Positions 1 through 10,045 are shown, counted from the first letter of the stretch. The stretch is DNA of 64,000 nt from Nemertoderma westbladi (GCA_032718475.1 JAUCBJ010007997.1:22342-86341); one strand, 5' to 3'. Program-made: numbers and translations. Notes: generated by a model not told the origin, from the sequence alone.

Positions 1-1
1 C

Positions 2-208
2 CCGGAAGTCGCGGAATACATACCGGCGGGTAGGCCAGAAGCTGATAGGCCTATACCGGTACCGGCACAGCAGTATGACTACAGCATGCAGGGACATAAC
101 ATATACCCAGGGGAGGGGGGAATTATTGCGGATAGGTGTATGGGCCCCAACATATTAACATCAACCCCAGTACCAGACATACCGGTGGGGGGGGGGGGGA
201 CAGGGTGA
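2..208 (+). pseudogene. N-terminal gag coding stretch, frame-broken at a G run
   Basis: A frame open from base 2 encodes a proline- and glycine-rich stretch with no stop until TGA at 206-208, just after a run of 13 G (187-199). Immediately past the run, a different frame is open and leads straight into the large gag-pol frame whose first ATG is at 321. The two frames differ by one nucleotide across the homopolymer. This suggests a G-run length change, real or a sequencing error, or programmed slippage. The true gag start is then probably upstream of the window. It could instead be a separate small upstream frame. Confidence 0.5.
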
Positions 209-320
209 CATTCCCCCATCACAATATCAACAATATACCCCGACAGGAACAAGAACGACGAGACCCCTAGATGAAAACAGGTCGTGTGATACAGACATAT
301 GGAGGGGGCCGCTACCCCCG

Positions 321-3300
321 ATGACATATCCGAGTCAGAGAAGATCAAGAAATAGGACGGACGAACCGCACCAGACAAGGGAAACTATACAGCACCCGTC
401 GAATCCATTAGAAGCGCAGGCAATGGGGATGGCCACGTTGATCGATGCGTTGAAAACGAGGATCGAATTACCACCCGTGGAACCGTTCAAATTCGATGGG
501 AGCAGGCCGGAAGAATACTTACAGTTTCGGCGAATGTATAGTAACGAAATACTAACAAAAAACTTGACGCAGGCGGAGTGCCTAAAGTATCTACAAGTGT
601 ACACGGGAGGCCCAGCATACGATATCGTGAGGCAATACCAAGGAATAGAGGGCGGCTTCACGACAGCATGGCGGGCACTGGATAGGGAATACGGGCACCC
701 GGCCAAGATCATCAGGCAAACACTGAGAGGCATAACATCGGGTGGCCTACAGGATAATCCCGTTAGCATTAAGACGTTTGCTAACAAAGTCGAGAAGGCG
801 CTGATCGTGCTGAAGACGTTAGACGCGCCATACGAACTCAACGCGTCCAATAACATCACCACGATAGCGCAGGCACTACCGAGCTGGCTGCGCAACAAAT
901 GGAGGAAGGTCGCTTTCTCCACCCAAGACAAGAAGGGTGCGGAACCAGGTTTAGAAGAAATGTCAAACTTCTTAAATTACGAGGCTGAACTAATAACGGA
1001 CCCAGTCTATAGTGAAGATAGCCTGGGAAAGGGACCAAAGACAGATCATTACAGGCCCAAACCAGAGCACAATACATCAAACGCATTGCCGAGACTCAGA
1101 CAATCATTGCCATACGCAGCGACGCAGGGGACTGCAAGTCCACAGACAAACGAAGATAAGACAACATCAAGGGACGGACAGGGGAACAATAACAACATGA
1201 ATAAACATAACCCCAGTACGTCCAGTAGGTCAAACCCAGTCAATAAGAATAGTAGGGACTTTGGTACGAATATAACTGCGATACGCAACGCATTGTATAA
1301 AGAGGGCTATGACCCAAAGAGCAAATGCCAGTTACACGCAAATGCGCTTCATAAAACCATGAACTGCAGGTACTGGCAGGCGCTACCGAGGCAAGACCAG
1401 ATAGATTACGCGTCGAGCAATAAAATCTGCTCGCGATGTGTGAAGAGTGGACACAAGGCCAGGGAATGCCAAGAGAAACCGGTCAAGTTTGGCCAAAGGA
1501 GAGGCCAGACGATGGCAACGAGCACAGTAGGGGCGAAGAAGAGAGGAACAGTGCTACTTGGAGTAGTACCAGTACGAGTGATCGGGGAAGGCAATCGATC
1601 AGTAACAACACTAATGCTGGTTGATAGTGGAGCTGCCTTCACATTAGTTGAGGAATGGGTAGCCGAAGAAATAGGGTTGAGAACGAGGCCAAGCAGGATG
1701 GCGGTGACAACCATCTCTAGCAAAGACGAGATCCTAGAGATGAGGACAGGACGGTGCGCAATTGCAGCAGTGGCACCAGGATGCGATTATGGGGCAACCA
1801 TCGACCCCATCCAAGTAATAGAGTCAATTAACATCAATGCCAGGCGGCCAACCAACATCGAGGTCGAGCAATACAAATTCCTGGATAACATTGACTTCTC
1901 AATCCCAAACGTGGACGTTAGGAAGGTATCCATCATAGTAGGCATGGACTGCCCAACGGCCCACGAGAGAATGCAGACGGTCTTCGGCGAAGACAAGCAG
2001 AGCGACCCGGTGGCCATATTAACGCCATTCGGGTGGACGCTGAGTGGTCCAATTAAGAGCAAGATACCATTCAGGATGTCGGAGACATCAGGATGCATGT
2101 TCGCGGGAACAATGCAGGAAATGGGTGACGAGGGAGCAGAGGAGCAGCTTAAAAGACTGCTCAGACAGGACTTCGAGGGACTGAAAGAGACCGGGGTCGG
2201 GACCTCGGTAGAAGACAAGCAGGCTCTACAAAGTGTGGAGGAATCGATGACGTGTGATGAGGGGCGGTATACAATAGGAATGGTGTGGAAACTACCGAAG
2301 ATACCGCTACCCGATAATAGAGGGATGGTACTCACGAGACTCCGCAAGCTGAAACAAACACTACAACGGAGCCCCGAGAAGAACGAGTACATTCACAAAA
2401 CCATTAAGAAGTACGTCGAGAAAGGATGGGCCGTGGAGTTACCGGTCGACGAACCGAACACGGACAGGACATACTACCTGCCACTCCACGTAGCTTTAGA
2501 CCCAAAGAAAGGTAAACTTAGGATGGTAGTCGATGCATCGGCAAAGACCGACGGAAAGTGCTTAAACGATTACCTACTAGAGGGCCCAAACATATACAAT
2601 TCGGGCATAGAAGTACTACTCAGATTTAGGAATGGGAAACACGCCTTCACGTGTGACATAGAAGGCATGTTCAACCAAGTCCGAGTAACAGAGGAAGATA
2701 GTGACAGTCAACGCTTCTTATGGTATAACGGCGAAGAAGAACCGCCGGTAATACCAGCGTATAAGATGGTAGTACAAAATATGGGGGCCAAGTCGTCCTC
2801 ATTTACGACGACTATGGCAGTGAGAGATACGGTAAAGGGGAAGGAGGATAGATATAGCAGTAGGGCCGTCGATATGATCAGACGCGGTTTCTACGTAGAC
2901 GACGGCATGGAGTCTGGAAATACGGTTGAGGAGATACTGGAAACAGGGCGCGAGGTTCGCGACATCCTGAAAGGATCCGGCTTCAACCTGACCAAATTCC
3001 AATCCAGTTCAGAAGAATTTATCAGGGAAATAGAAGACAAGAAACCAGAATCGACCATGGACAACCCTACAACAGCCAAAGGACAGGACATGGCGATTAA
3101 GAGAACGGAATCCCAGCAGAAGGCGTTGGGAATCGTGTGGGATAGAAAAACAGACGAACTGAAGTATCAGCTGAGCCAGGAGGGCGCAGACACCCATACG
3201 AAGAGGGGTTACGTATCGTATATAGCAAGGATATACGATCCCCTAGGCCTAGCATCCCCATTACTAGTCACGGGGAAACAGATACTCAAGAGAGTATATA

Positions 3301-5531
3301 AGTTGAAGGATGAGTGGGACGTAGAGGTACCAGAAGACATTAAGAAACAGTGGAGCAAATGGACAGGAGACTTGGAGAGGATGGGAACATACAACATGCC
3401 GCGAGTGTATTTCCCGGACGGGAACATGACGAATCTGGACCTACATATGTTCTCCGACGCGTCGTTAGAGGCATACGGAGCGGCACTCTATTTAGTACAA
3501 CGAGAGGGGCCTCACAAGCCCAGACTAGCCTTTAGCAAAGCTAAGTCAACGCCGCCAGATTCAGCATCTGTTCCCAAGTTAGAATTGACAGCCGCAAGAC
3601 TAGGAGTTAGAGCCACAGCCTACCTAGTGGATACAATTCCCAACATAGTGGAGACACACTACTGGACGGACTCCATGGTAGTGCTTGGTTGGTTACACAA
3701 CGAAAAGACGAGGTACCCGATATTCGTCGCGAATAGAGTGGACGAAATAAGGGCGAGCACAGAACTGGAAAGGTGGCACTACTGCCCAACAGACGAGAAC
3801 CCAGCGGACTTGCTGTCGAGGGGCGTGGAACGCCACACTTTCTTAAAGAAAGAAGCATTGTGGCAACACGGGCCACAATTTCTGAGCGATAGGGAGGCCT
3901 GGCCGCCGATGAGGAAGGTGGACCCGGGCTCGGAAGTAGTATCAGAAGGAGAAGAGGGAGATTCAGAGGGAGAAGAGATATACTCCCAGATGGTGAGGGA
4001 GATCAGGGACGTGCAACCAGGAAGGGAACTGTGCGATAACCCGACGGATAAACTCCTCAGCTACAGTTCTAGTTGGTATAAGACCAAGAAACTAGTGGCG
4101 TACTGGAGAGCCTTTGGGAATTTCCTTGCGGGGGTCGGCAAGGACAAGAAGACCAGGACAACCATAGATCTGGAAGGAGCGGCCAAGGCAGTGATCCGCT
4201 ATGAACAACGCAAGAACTACGGCGACGAGGTGGAACGTGTCGGTAACCAACAACATCTCCGACGGGATAGCGAGTTGATAACGCTGTCGCCACAACTCAA
4301 CGAGGATGGGATCCTAGTAATGAATTCTAGGGTGGGATATAACAACAGTATAGTCGTGCCACCGAAACCCATCATCATTCCCACAGGATCGCCTATAGTC
4401 CACCAGATCATATGGAACTCCCACAAATCGATACTGCATGGGGGCACCAACCGAACCCTCACGGAGATAAGAAGGACCTATTGGGTCAAACAATTAAGGA
4501 AGAAGGTGAAAGCGGTAGTGGGACAGTGTCAGACCTGCCGACGAGCGAAGAAGGAGCGAGCTGTACAGGAGATGGCGCCACTACCGGCGAGTAGGGTAAG
4601 ACAGCACGACCCGCCATTTACGCATTGCGGTGTGGACATGTTCGGGCCGATAAAGATCAAGGTGATGCGACACACGGAGAAACGCTACGGTATTATCTTC
4701 GTATGCAACAATACGCGGGCGGTAGGGATAGAACTCGCCCAAGATGCAACCGCATCAGCCTTCATTAACGCCTTAGAAAGGTTTAGGGACCGCAAAGGTG
4801 GGACGATCGCAGTGATATACAGCGACAACGGCACCAACTTTGTGGGCGCAGAGAGTGAGATGGCAGAGGCCTTAGACATCTTGGAGGGAGAAGAAGTCAG
4901 GGCGGCCATGAGAAGACGACAAGTGAAGTGGGAGAGAAGGACGCCGTATGCACCACATACATTAGGATGCGTCGAGAGACTCGTGGGCAGTTCAAAACGT
5001 CTAATGACGAAGCTGATGAACACCCACATGGTCACTGAAGACGTCTTACGGACAGTACTTGCGAAGTGCGAGGGGATCATTAATAGCAGACCGCTATACC
5101 CGGAGAATGATGACCCTGAGTCATTAGACGTGTTGACGCCTAGCCATTTCCTGATGGAAAGGCCAGCGACCATAGACATGCGGGGTGTAGACCCAGATGA
5201 TATACACTCCCGCCAAAGTTGGAAAGTAGCTAAAGCAATTAGCGCAGAGTATTGGAGGAGGTGGGTAGAAGAATACCTACCCACGCTCCATAAGCGAAGC
5301 AAGTGGAGGAAGCCAAACAGGGAGTTGAGAGAGGGAGACCTTGTAATCGTCACGGATGATACTATCATCAACAACCAATGGCGGTTGGCGAGAGTTGTAG
5401 GCACCTACTCCGACGAGGACGGAAGAATCCGATCGGTAGAAGTGCGGATAGGTGGAAAGATAGGTGCGAAAGACAGAAAAACCTACAGGAGAGCAGTAGG
5501 TAAATGCTGTCTTCTAGAAGGGGCACCTTAA
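321..5531 (+). CDS. BEL/Pao gag-pol polyprotein
   Basis: An uninterrupted 1736-codon frame. A DUF1759-like gag domain lies near residues 50-200. A CCHC knuckle follows at C370, C373, H378, C383. A retropepsin-like aspartic protease has DSGA with the catalytic Asp at 435. The reverse transcriptase palm motif YVDD is at 858-861. An RNase H-type FSDAS motif is around residue 1046. The integrase zinc-binding residues are H1368, H1373, C1403 and C1406. The integrase catalytic triad is D1439, D1502 and E1552, a 49-residue D-to-E spacing that is long compared with Gypsy and usual for BEL. A DUF5641-like C-terminal domain ends the protein. It should copy RNA to DNA and integrate it. All catalytic residues are present, so the copy may be competent. 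The ATG at 321 may be internal, since the frame is open back to about 168. Confidence 0.93.
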   Translation: MTYPSQRRSRNRTDEPHQTRETIQHPSNPLEAQAMGMATLIDALKTRIELPPVEPFKFDGSRPEEYLQFRRMYSNEILTKNLTQAECLKYLQVYTGGPAYDIVRQYQGIEGGFTTAWRALDREYGHPAKIIRQTLRGITSGGLQDNPVSIKTFANKVEKALIVLKTLDAPYELNASNNITTIAQALPSWLRNKWRKVAFSTQDKKGAEPGLEEMSNFLNYEAELITDPVYSEDSLGKGPKTDHYRPKPEHNTSNALPRLRQSLPYAATQGTASPQTNEDKTTSRDGQGNNNNMNKHNPSTSSRSNPVNKNSRDFGTNITAIRNALYKEGYDPKSKCQLHANALHKTMNCRYWQALPRQDQIDYASSNKICSRCVKSGHKARECQEKPVKFGQRRGQTMATSTVGAKKRGTVLLGVVPVRVIGEGNRSVTTLMLVDSGAAFTLVEEWVAEEIGLRTRPSRMAVTTISSKDEILEMRTGRCAIAAVAPGCDYGATIDPIQVIESININARRPTNIEVEQYKFLDNIDFSIPNVDVRKVSIIVGMDCPTAHERMQTVFGEDKQSDPVAILTPFGWTLSGPIKSKIPFRMSETSGCMFAGTMQEMGDEGAEEQLKRLLRQDFEGLKETGVGTSVEDKQALQSVEESMTCDEGRYTIGMVWKLPKIPLPDNRGMVLTRLRKLKQTLQRSPEKNEYIHKTIKKYVEKGWAVELPVDEPNTDRTYYLPLHVALDPKKGKLRMVVDASAKTDGKCLNDYLLEGPNIYNSGIEVLLRFRNGKHAFTCDIEGMFNQVRVTEEDSDSQRFLWYNGEEEPPVIPAYKMVVQNMGAKSSSFTTTMAVRDTVKGKEDRYSSRAVDMIRRGFYVDDGMESGNTVEEILETGREVRDILKGSGFNLTKFQSSSEEFIREIEDKKPESTMDNPTTAKGQDMAIKRTESQQKALGIVWDRKTDELKYQLSQEGADTHTKRGYVSYIARIYDPLGLASPLLVTGKQILKRVYKLKDEWDVEVPEDIKKQWSKWTGDLERMGTYNMPRVYFPDGNMTNLDLHMFSDASLEAYGAALYLVQREGPHKPRLAFSKAKSTPPDSASVPKLELTAARLGVRATAYLVDTIPNIVETHYWTDSMVVLGWLHNEKTRYPIFVANRVDEIRASTELERWHYCPTDENPADLLSRGVERHTFLKKEALWQHGPQFLSDREAWPPMRKVDPGSEVVSEGEEGDSEGEEIYSQMVREIRDVQPGRELCDNPTDKLLSYSSSWYKTKKLVAYWRAFGNFLAGVGKDKKTRTTIDLEGAAKAVIRYEQRKNYGDEVERVGNQQHLRRDSELITLSPQLNEDGILVMNSRVGYNNSIVVPPKPIIIPTGSPIVHQIIWNSHKSILHGGTNRTLTEIRRTYWVKQLRKKVKAVVGQCQTCRRAKKERAVQEMAPLPASRVRQHDPPFTHCGVDMFGPIKIKVMRHTEKRYGIIFVCNNTRAVGIELAQDATASAFINALERFRDRKGGTIAVIYSDNGTNFVGAESEMAEALDILEGEEVRAAMRRRQVKWERRTPYAPHTLGCVERLVGSSKRLMTKLMNTHMVTEDVLRTVLAKCEGIINSRPLYPENDDPESLDVLTPSHFLMERPATIDMRGVDPDDIHSRQSWKVAKAISAEYWRRWVEEYLPTLHKRSKWRKPNRELREGDLVIVTDDTIINNQWRLARVVGTYSDEDGRIRSVEVRIGGKIGAKDRKTYRRAVGKCCLLEGAP

Positions 5532-5647
5532 ATTAGAGTTAGTGTGTAGTTTAGTCGTCCAAGTTTTGGACTGAGGGGGGTGGGATTGAGGGCGAGACGC
5601 CCTTCCCACACAAATAAAATAAAATAAAATAAAAATAAATAAAAGTT
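5532..5647 (+). promoter_or_regulatory. Hairpins and AATAAA-rich tract after pol
   Basis: Just after the pol stop are two short inverted repeats. GTCCAA/TTGGAC is separated by GTT, and GGGCG/CGCCC is separated by AGA. A tract of repeated AAATA containing several AATAAA hexamers follows (about 5611-5643). This could be a polyadenylation region for a gag-pol transcript, in which case the second ORF would need its own RNA. It could also be simple low-complexity sequence. Confidence 0.35.
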
Positions 5648-6303
5648 AGTTAGTCAGTAGGTACGTAGTACCTAGAGTTAGTTAGTCAGTAGGTACGTAG
5701 TACCTAGAGTTAGTTAGTCAGTAGGTACGTAGTACCTAGAGTTAGTTAGTCAGTAGGTACGTAGTACCTAGAGTTAGTTAGTCAGTAGGTACGTAGTACC
5801 TAGAGTTAGTTAGTAGGTACGTAGTACCTAGAGTTAGAGTTAGTAGGTACGTAGTACCTAGTTAGAGTTAGAGGGTACGTAATGCCTAGTTAGAGTTAGA
5901 GTTAGAGGGTAGGTAGTACCGATAGAGTTAGAGTTAGTAGGTACGTAGTACCATTAGTTAGAGTTAGAGTTAGAGGGTACGTAGTACCGATAGTTAGAGA
6001 GTTAGAGGGTACGTAGTACCGATAGTTAGAGAGTTAGTAGGTACGTAGTACCTAGTTAGAGTTAGAGTTAGAGGGTACGTAATGCCTAGTTAGAGTTAGA
6101 GTTAGAGGGTAGGTAGTACCGATAGAGTTAGAGTTAGAGGGTACGTAGTACCATTAGTTAGAGTTAGAGTTAGAGGGTGCGTAATGCCTAGTTAGAGTTA
6201 GAGTTAGAGGGTAGGTAGTACCGATAGAGTTAGAGTTAGTAGGTACGTGGTACCTAGTCAGAGTTAGAGTTAGAGGGTACGTAGTACCATTAGTTAGAGA
6301 GAG
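5648..6303 (+). repeat. Tandem array of about 20 hairpin-bearing repeats, about 30 bp each
   Basis: Repeats of about 26-36 bp each carry the short dyad GGTAC-GTA-GTACC or variants (GGTACGTAATGCC, GGTAGGTAGTACC), joined by TTAG/AGTTAG-rich linkers. The first six units are nearly identical. Later units diverge and their linkers become runs of GTTAGA. The array lies between the two large ORFs of the BEL element and has no long reading frame. Confidence 0.9.
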
Positions 6304-6801
6304 AGAGTAAGAGGTAAAAGGGGTAAAATAAGATATAGATATTAGATAGCAGTAAGTAGAGTTAGTAGTGAGAGGGGGGCATATGAGTGCAGCTGGATAA
6401 ATCGTGTGGCCACACGACGCATACTGCTGTACTGCATAGGCCCACTGAGTAGGCCAGAATATGGATCAGAGAGAGAATAGAATAAATCCATAGGCAGTAG
6501 TAAGTAGTAGGACAGTAGAATCAAAGCAAAATAAATAAATAAATAGAATAGGGCTAAAATCGGAAAATAGTGGTAACACAAGGAAAGTCGTTCTAGAACA
6601 TAATAAAAGTAACGGACGGAAATTGTAAATTAGGCTGATTTACTAGCTCCGAAATTAATTAGATTAAATTAAGCTTGAAAGGCGCAGTTAAGTAGAAAAG
6701 TAGGCCATTATCGAACTGTAGGAAACATCTTAATACATCACTCATCTGTATTGCGCCTTGGTAAGGCACCACCCTACAGGTGAGCGAGTGTAGTGTTCGG
6801 A
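6304..6801 (+). other. Leader region upstream of the second BEL ORF
   Basis: About 500 bp without a convincing gene. A short stem, GCCTT-GGT-AAGGC, lies near 6753-6765. It is followed by CCCTACAG, then GTGAGCG, shortly before the ATG at 6802. CCCTACAG could be a splice acceptor for a subgenomic mRNA, and CAGGTGAG resembles a donor. Neither can be shown from sequence alone. Confidence 0.3.
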
Positions 6802-9336
6802 ATGGCGAGTAAGCTGATCAGGAAGAGAAAGGCGGAGTCAGGAGGAAAAGAAATATTGGTGGATTTCACCGAAAGACACCCGGAGGAGAAGACGAGAGGA
6901 TACTACGAGAGGTTGGAAAGGGGTCACGCGGCACGAGCGCTGCAGGATCACTTCCGGGAGGCGCACGAACAGCGGTTGGTCGGGACCTACGGGACGCCGT
7001 CGCTGGACAACGCGATCTTCCAACACTTCCACTACGTGGTGAAAGGAGACGAGGCGAAGTTCGGGATTCCGAAGTATCCGAGGGAATCGCCGAGGAAGGA
7101 CTGGAAAAGATTCATAGAGTCCGTCAACAGAGGAGGATATATGATCCTAGATGACGAGGGAACCATGGAAGACGAAGCGGGTTCGAGACGAGGAACGGCA
7201 GGGTCGGCCAGGACCATACTCTTGCATTTGGCAGCGCCAAATGGGGACATCTTCTTATTCGACCTAGGGACGTATGGGAAGAAGGACGGGCCGAAATTAG
7301 ACCGACTGCCGAAAGCGGTACAGGTCTTAGTAAGAGAGAAGTCGACGACGAAAGTGGGATCGGCGATTCGCGAGGACGCGGAGAGGATCATCGGTCCGGA
7401 CGCCACCAACCTCCTGGATATGCAGAAAGTCTTTATGGCTATGACGGCACCGGATGGATTGGGGGTGGTCGAGAACTCAGGCCAATGCGGGGCGGTGGCG
7501 ATGGGCCAATTATTGGGGCTCGTATGCCACAAACCAATGGATTGGGGGAAGTTTAGGGAAGAATACGGAGCAGAACTAGCGAACTCGCTGAAGTGGGGAG
7601 CGAGACCGGGAAAGCAGGAGGTATATCAGTTTCGCAGAGGAGCGATAAAGGTATATCAGAAGCGATATATCCTGCAGGAGGACTGGATGATGATAAGTTT
7701 ACTTAACTTATTCATGACCATAGTTATCGAAAGAGAACCAGGGGCATTTCTGTTATCGGGATCACCCCTAAGCTACAGGAGAGCCTTTAAAGTGGCCTTT
7801 GACGGTCTGGTAGACCACCCGGGGCTGAAGGGCGAGTCGGTGTACTACAACAGCCGACATCTGGTAGATGGGGAGACGGATACACCGTATCAGAGATGGG
7901 AGCAGCTAGAGATGGATAGACGGGAAGCAAAGCGACTGGAAGAAGTCGCTAGACGGGAGAGGATAGAAGCAGAGGAGAGGGAAGAGGAGGCCAGGACACA
8001 GAGTTATGGCTTCGAGGAACAGGCGGGCCTAGACGAACTTCATTGGACTTCGTCGGGGAGTTCGGGGAAGTCTCTAGGGCAAGAATTGGGATGGGCGGTG
8101 GGATCGCCGAAACAGTCGACGTCGGGGTTGCAAACGATGCCCATACCAGCGGGCGCCGAGGGCGACCAACCGCCAAGGAAGTTAAGGGAGCTAGAGGGAT
8201 GGAGAGCTACGGGCGAGAGCCAAGGCGGGAAGGGATATAGTGGATCCATCGGGATACCGGGATTGGAGACACTGCCAGAAGAGGAGGACGACGACGACGA
8301 GTTCGGAGAGATGCCGCCCATCGAAAGGATAGGCCACTCGGACACGAACTGGGTTGGCGGAAGGGTGGTGACGGCCAGTGGGGCGAGGGCCTTCTGGAAC
8401 AGATCCGGCAAGCGGACCTGGGTGCACGAGGGGCCGGCGATGGATTTCGCGGGGAGCACCATCAGGTTGGGCGAGCAACCGGAGACGGCACCACGGATAG
8501 TATTCGGGGAGACGATGCCCGAGAGGGGCGGAGAGATAGACGTAAACAGGGAGAGCAACGTAGAGAAGTTCGCCTACCAGCGACTCCATAGACCGCGGAG
8601 ATCGCTTGGGACGAAGGACGAGGTGGGACGCGAGACATTGGTACTCGGCTGCGACTACTGTGGGAGACAGACCCATCGGGAAAGCAGCTGCCTATACTGG
8701 TTCCAACGGGGAACCTTTTGTCTCTATTGTAGAGAACCAAGTCACAGGATGGGGGCGTGTCCACGGTTGCATAACCGATGTCCAAAGTGCCACTTTCGGG
8801 GGCACTACGGACGCGAGTGCGACTGGATGAGCGACGAGGAGAAGTTCACGAGGTTCGAGGAGTGGGCCGACGTGGGGGCCATGACGCGCCAGCGCATGAA
8901 GGCCCAAGAGTTCAAGTGGGGTTTCTTCCTCATAAACCAGGAGACCCACATGGAAATCATAAAGCGAAGGTTACCGTTTACCTATCAAGAGGTAGCTACG
9001 GCGGCATCGTTCGCCGGAGTTATGAACACGCAACGGTACCTGGACAGGTGGACACCAGAGAACCGGAGGGAGTTTAGGGATTTCTTGGCGGAACACGTAC
9101 CAAAGGCAATGAAGATGATCCTATGGGACGCCACACGAGGGAAACAACCAGGCCATTCTGAGGGGCCACCGGCGAAGCGGTATCGGGCTTTAATAACACC
9201 AGCGCCCAAGGAGCCGACGACCGGGATCAGCAAGGAAGTGGCAGCGAAGGTCCGGAAGCAGAAGGCGGATGATGCCAGAGGAGCGGTGATAACCAAGAAA
9301 CGGGCCAGGGAGGAGGACGCGAGGAGATACAGATAA
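6802..9336 (+). CDS. Second BEL ORF: DEDD exonuclease-like domain plus three CCHC knuckles
   Basis: An 844-codon intact frame from the first ATG (the frame is open a little further upstream, but only via GTG). Residues about 108-310 resemble the RNase D/WRN 3'-5' exonuclease fold. Motif I is in YMILDDEG (D117, E119), followed by a hydrophobic LLHLAAPNGDIFLFDLG strand pair. Motif II is in KVGSAIREDAERI (D192), followed by LLDM. Motif III is in RYILQED (Y289, with E293 or D294 where the family has YxxxD). Residues about 375-400 are charged and coiled-coil-like. Residues 400-600 are low complexity with an acidic run of Glu and Asp. Three canonical CX2CX4HX4C knuckles start at C617, C640 and C660. 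The C-terminus is Lys/Arg-rich. A nucleic-acid-binding nuclease role is inferred. The replaced or shifted third-motif Asp means activity is uncertain. A gag-like or envelope-position accessory protein is the alternative. Confidence 0.7.
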   Translation: MASKLIRKRKAESGGKEILVDFTERHPEEKTRGYYERLERGHAARALQDHFREAHEQRLVGTYGTPSLDNAIFQHFHYVVKGDEAKFGIPKYPRESPRKDWKRFIESVNRGGYMILDDEGTMEDEAGSRRGTAGSARTILLHLAAPNGDIFLFDLGTYGKKDGPKLDRLPKAVQVLVREKSTTKVGSAIREDAERIIGPDATNLLDMQKVFMAMTAPDGLGVVENSGQCGAVAMGQLLGLVCHKPMDWGKFREEYGAELANSLKWGARPGKQEVYQFRRGAIKVYQKRYILQEDWMMISLLNLFMTIVIEREPGAFLLSGSPLSYRRAFKVAFDGLVDHPGLKGESVYYNSRHLVDGETDTPYQRWEQLEMDRREAKRLEEVARRERIEAEEREEEARTQSYGFEEQAGLDELHWTSSGSSGKSLGQELGWAVGSPKQSTSGLQTMPIPAGAEGDQPPRKLRELEGWRATGESQGGKGYSGSIGIPGLETLPEEEDDDDEFGEMPPIERIGHSDTNWVGGRVVTASGARAFWNRSGKRTWVHEGPAMDFAGSTIRLGEQPETAPRIVFGETMPERGGEIDVNRESNVEKFAYQRLHRPRRSLGTKDEVGRETLVLGCDYCGRQTHRESSCLYWFQRGTFCLYCREPSHRMGACPRLHNRCPKCHFRGHYGRECDWMSDEEKFTRFEEWADVGAMTRQRMKAQEFKWGFFLINQETHMEIIKRRLPFTYQEVATAASFAGVMNTQRYLDRWTPENRREFRDFLAEHVPKAMKMILWDATRGKQPGHSEGPPAKRYRALITPAPKEPTTGISKEVAAKVRKQKADDARGAVITKKRAREEDARRYR

Positions 9337-10045
9337 GTTCCCGGAGGCGAGGGAATGAGACTGAGACTGGGAAGTGGTGCGCCTGGAAGGCGCCGCATGT
9401 AACGTACGAACTATTAAGTATAAATTTAATTAATGCAAATAACTATATAAGTGCAATTCGTATGTACGTACGTAGTGATTAGCAGTAAAATACATACGTT
9501 TGGAGTAAGTACTATAGTCATGCAACCTTTCTCAATTAGCTACTGGGACTGGGGGACAATTGACTATGGCACTATGGACGAGACAACTGACAATTTCACA
9601 CTTCTTGAGTGCGGCGGCACGAGAGGGGGGGGAGGTTCGTCAGGAGAGATGGAGCAGTCAAAGTGGACTTGAGAATCGGAATAAGAGTGTGAAGTGCGGA
9701 GAGAGTGCGAACGCAATTCTAGTGTGGGGGGGGGGGGAATGAGAGGCTGAGTAAGGGACGAGGAGGTCCGGGGGTATGAGAGAGTTAGGGTGAGAGTGAA
9801 GGTGAGATAGGGCGAAAGTGTTGGGGAAACAAAAATCGCGTGAAGAGGTGAGCGCGATCGGCCCGACATGAGACGCCAGGCGTAAAGGGTAGCGTTATCA
9901 TACCCAGAGGGAGCGGCCCGGAAAGCCGACTCCGAGAGAAAAGATTTCCACCCCACACCCGATACTAGATCGGGATCCAGCGGGATTGTAGCGCACTTTT
10001 TTGGTTGATGCTATCTTCTTACCGGGAAGATAGCATGGGGGGGAG
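9337..10045 (+). other. BEL 3' non-coding region
   Basis: No credible gene. It contains several G- or GA-rich runs, among them a long G run at about 9725-9738. An 11-bp perfect inverted repeat lies at 10008-10036 (ATGCTATCTTC / GAAGATAGCAT, 7-nt loop) and directly abuts the polypurine tract. Confidence 0.6.
10037..10045 (+). promoter_or_regulatory. Polypurine tract of the BEL element
   Basis: GGGGGGGAG immediately precedes the TG that opens the putative 3' LTR. In LTR elements such a tract survives RNase H and primes plus-strand synthesis. The position and composition fit. The 11-bp hairpin just upstream is an unusual neighbour. Confidence 0.65.

Noticed and set aside
335-2392. Minus-strand ORFs opposite BEL gag
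   Set aside because: Shadows of the intact gag-pol frame without their own motifs.
5820-6300. Telomere-like repeat (TTAGAG, GTTAGA)
   Set aside because: Not TTAGGG, unit length is about 30 bp with an embedded dyad, and it lies inside a retrotransposon.
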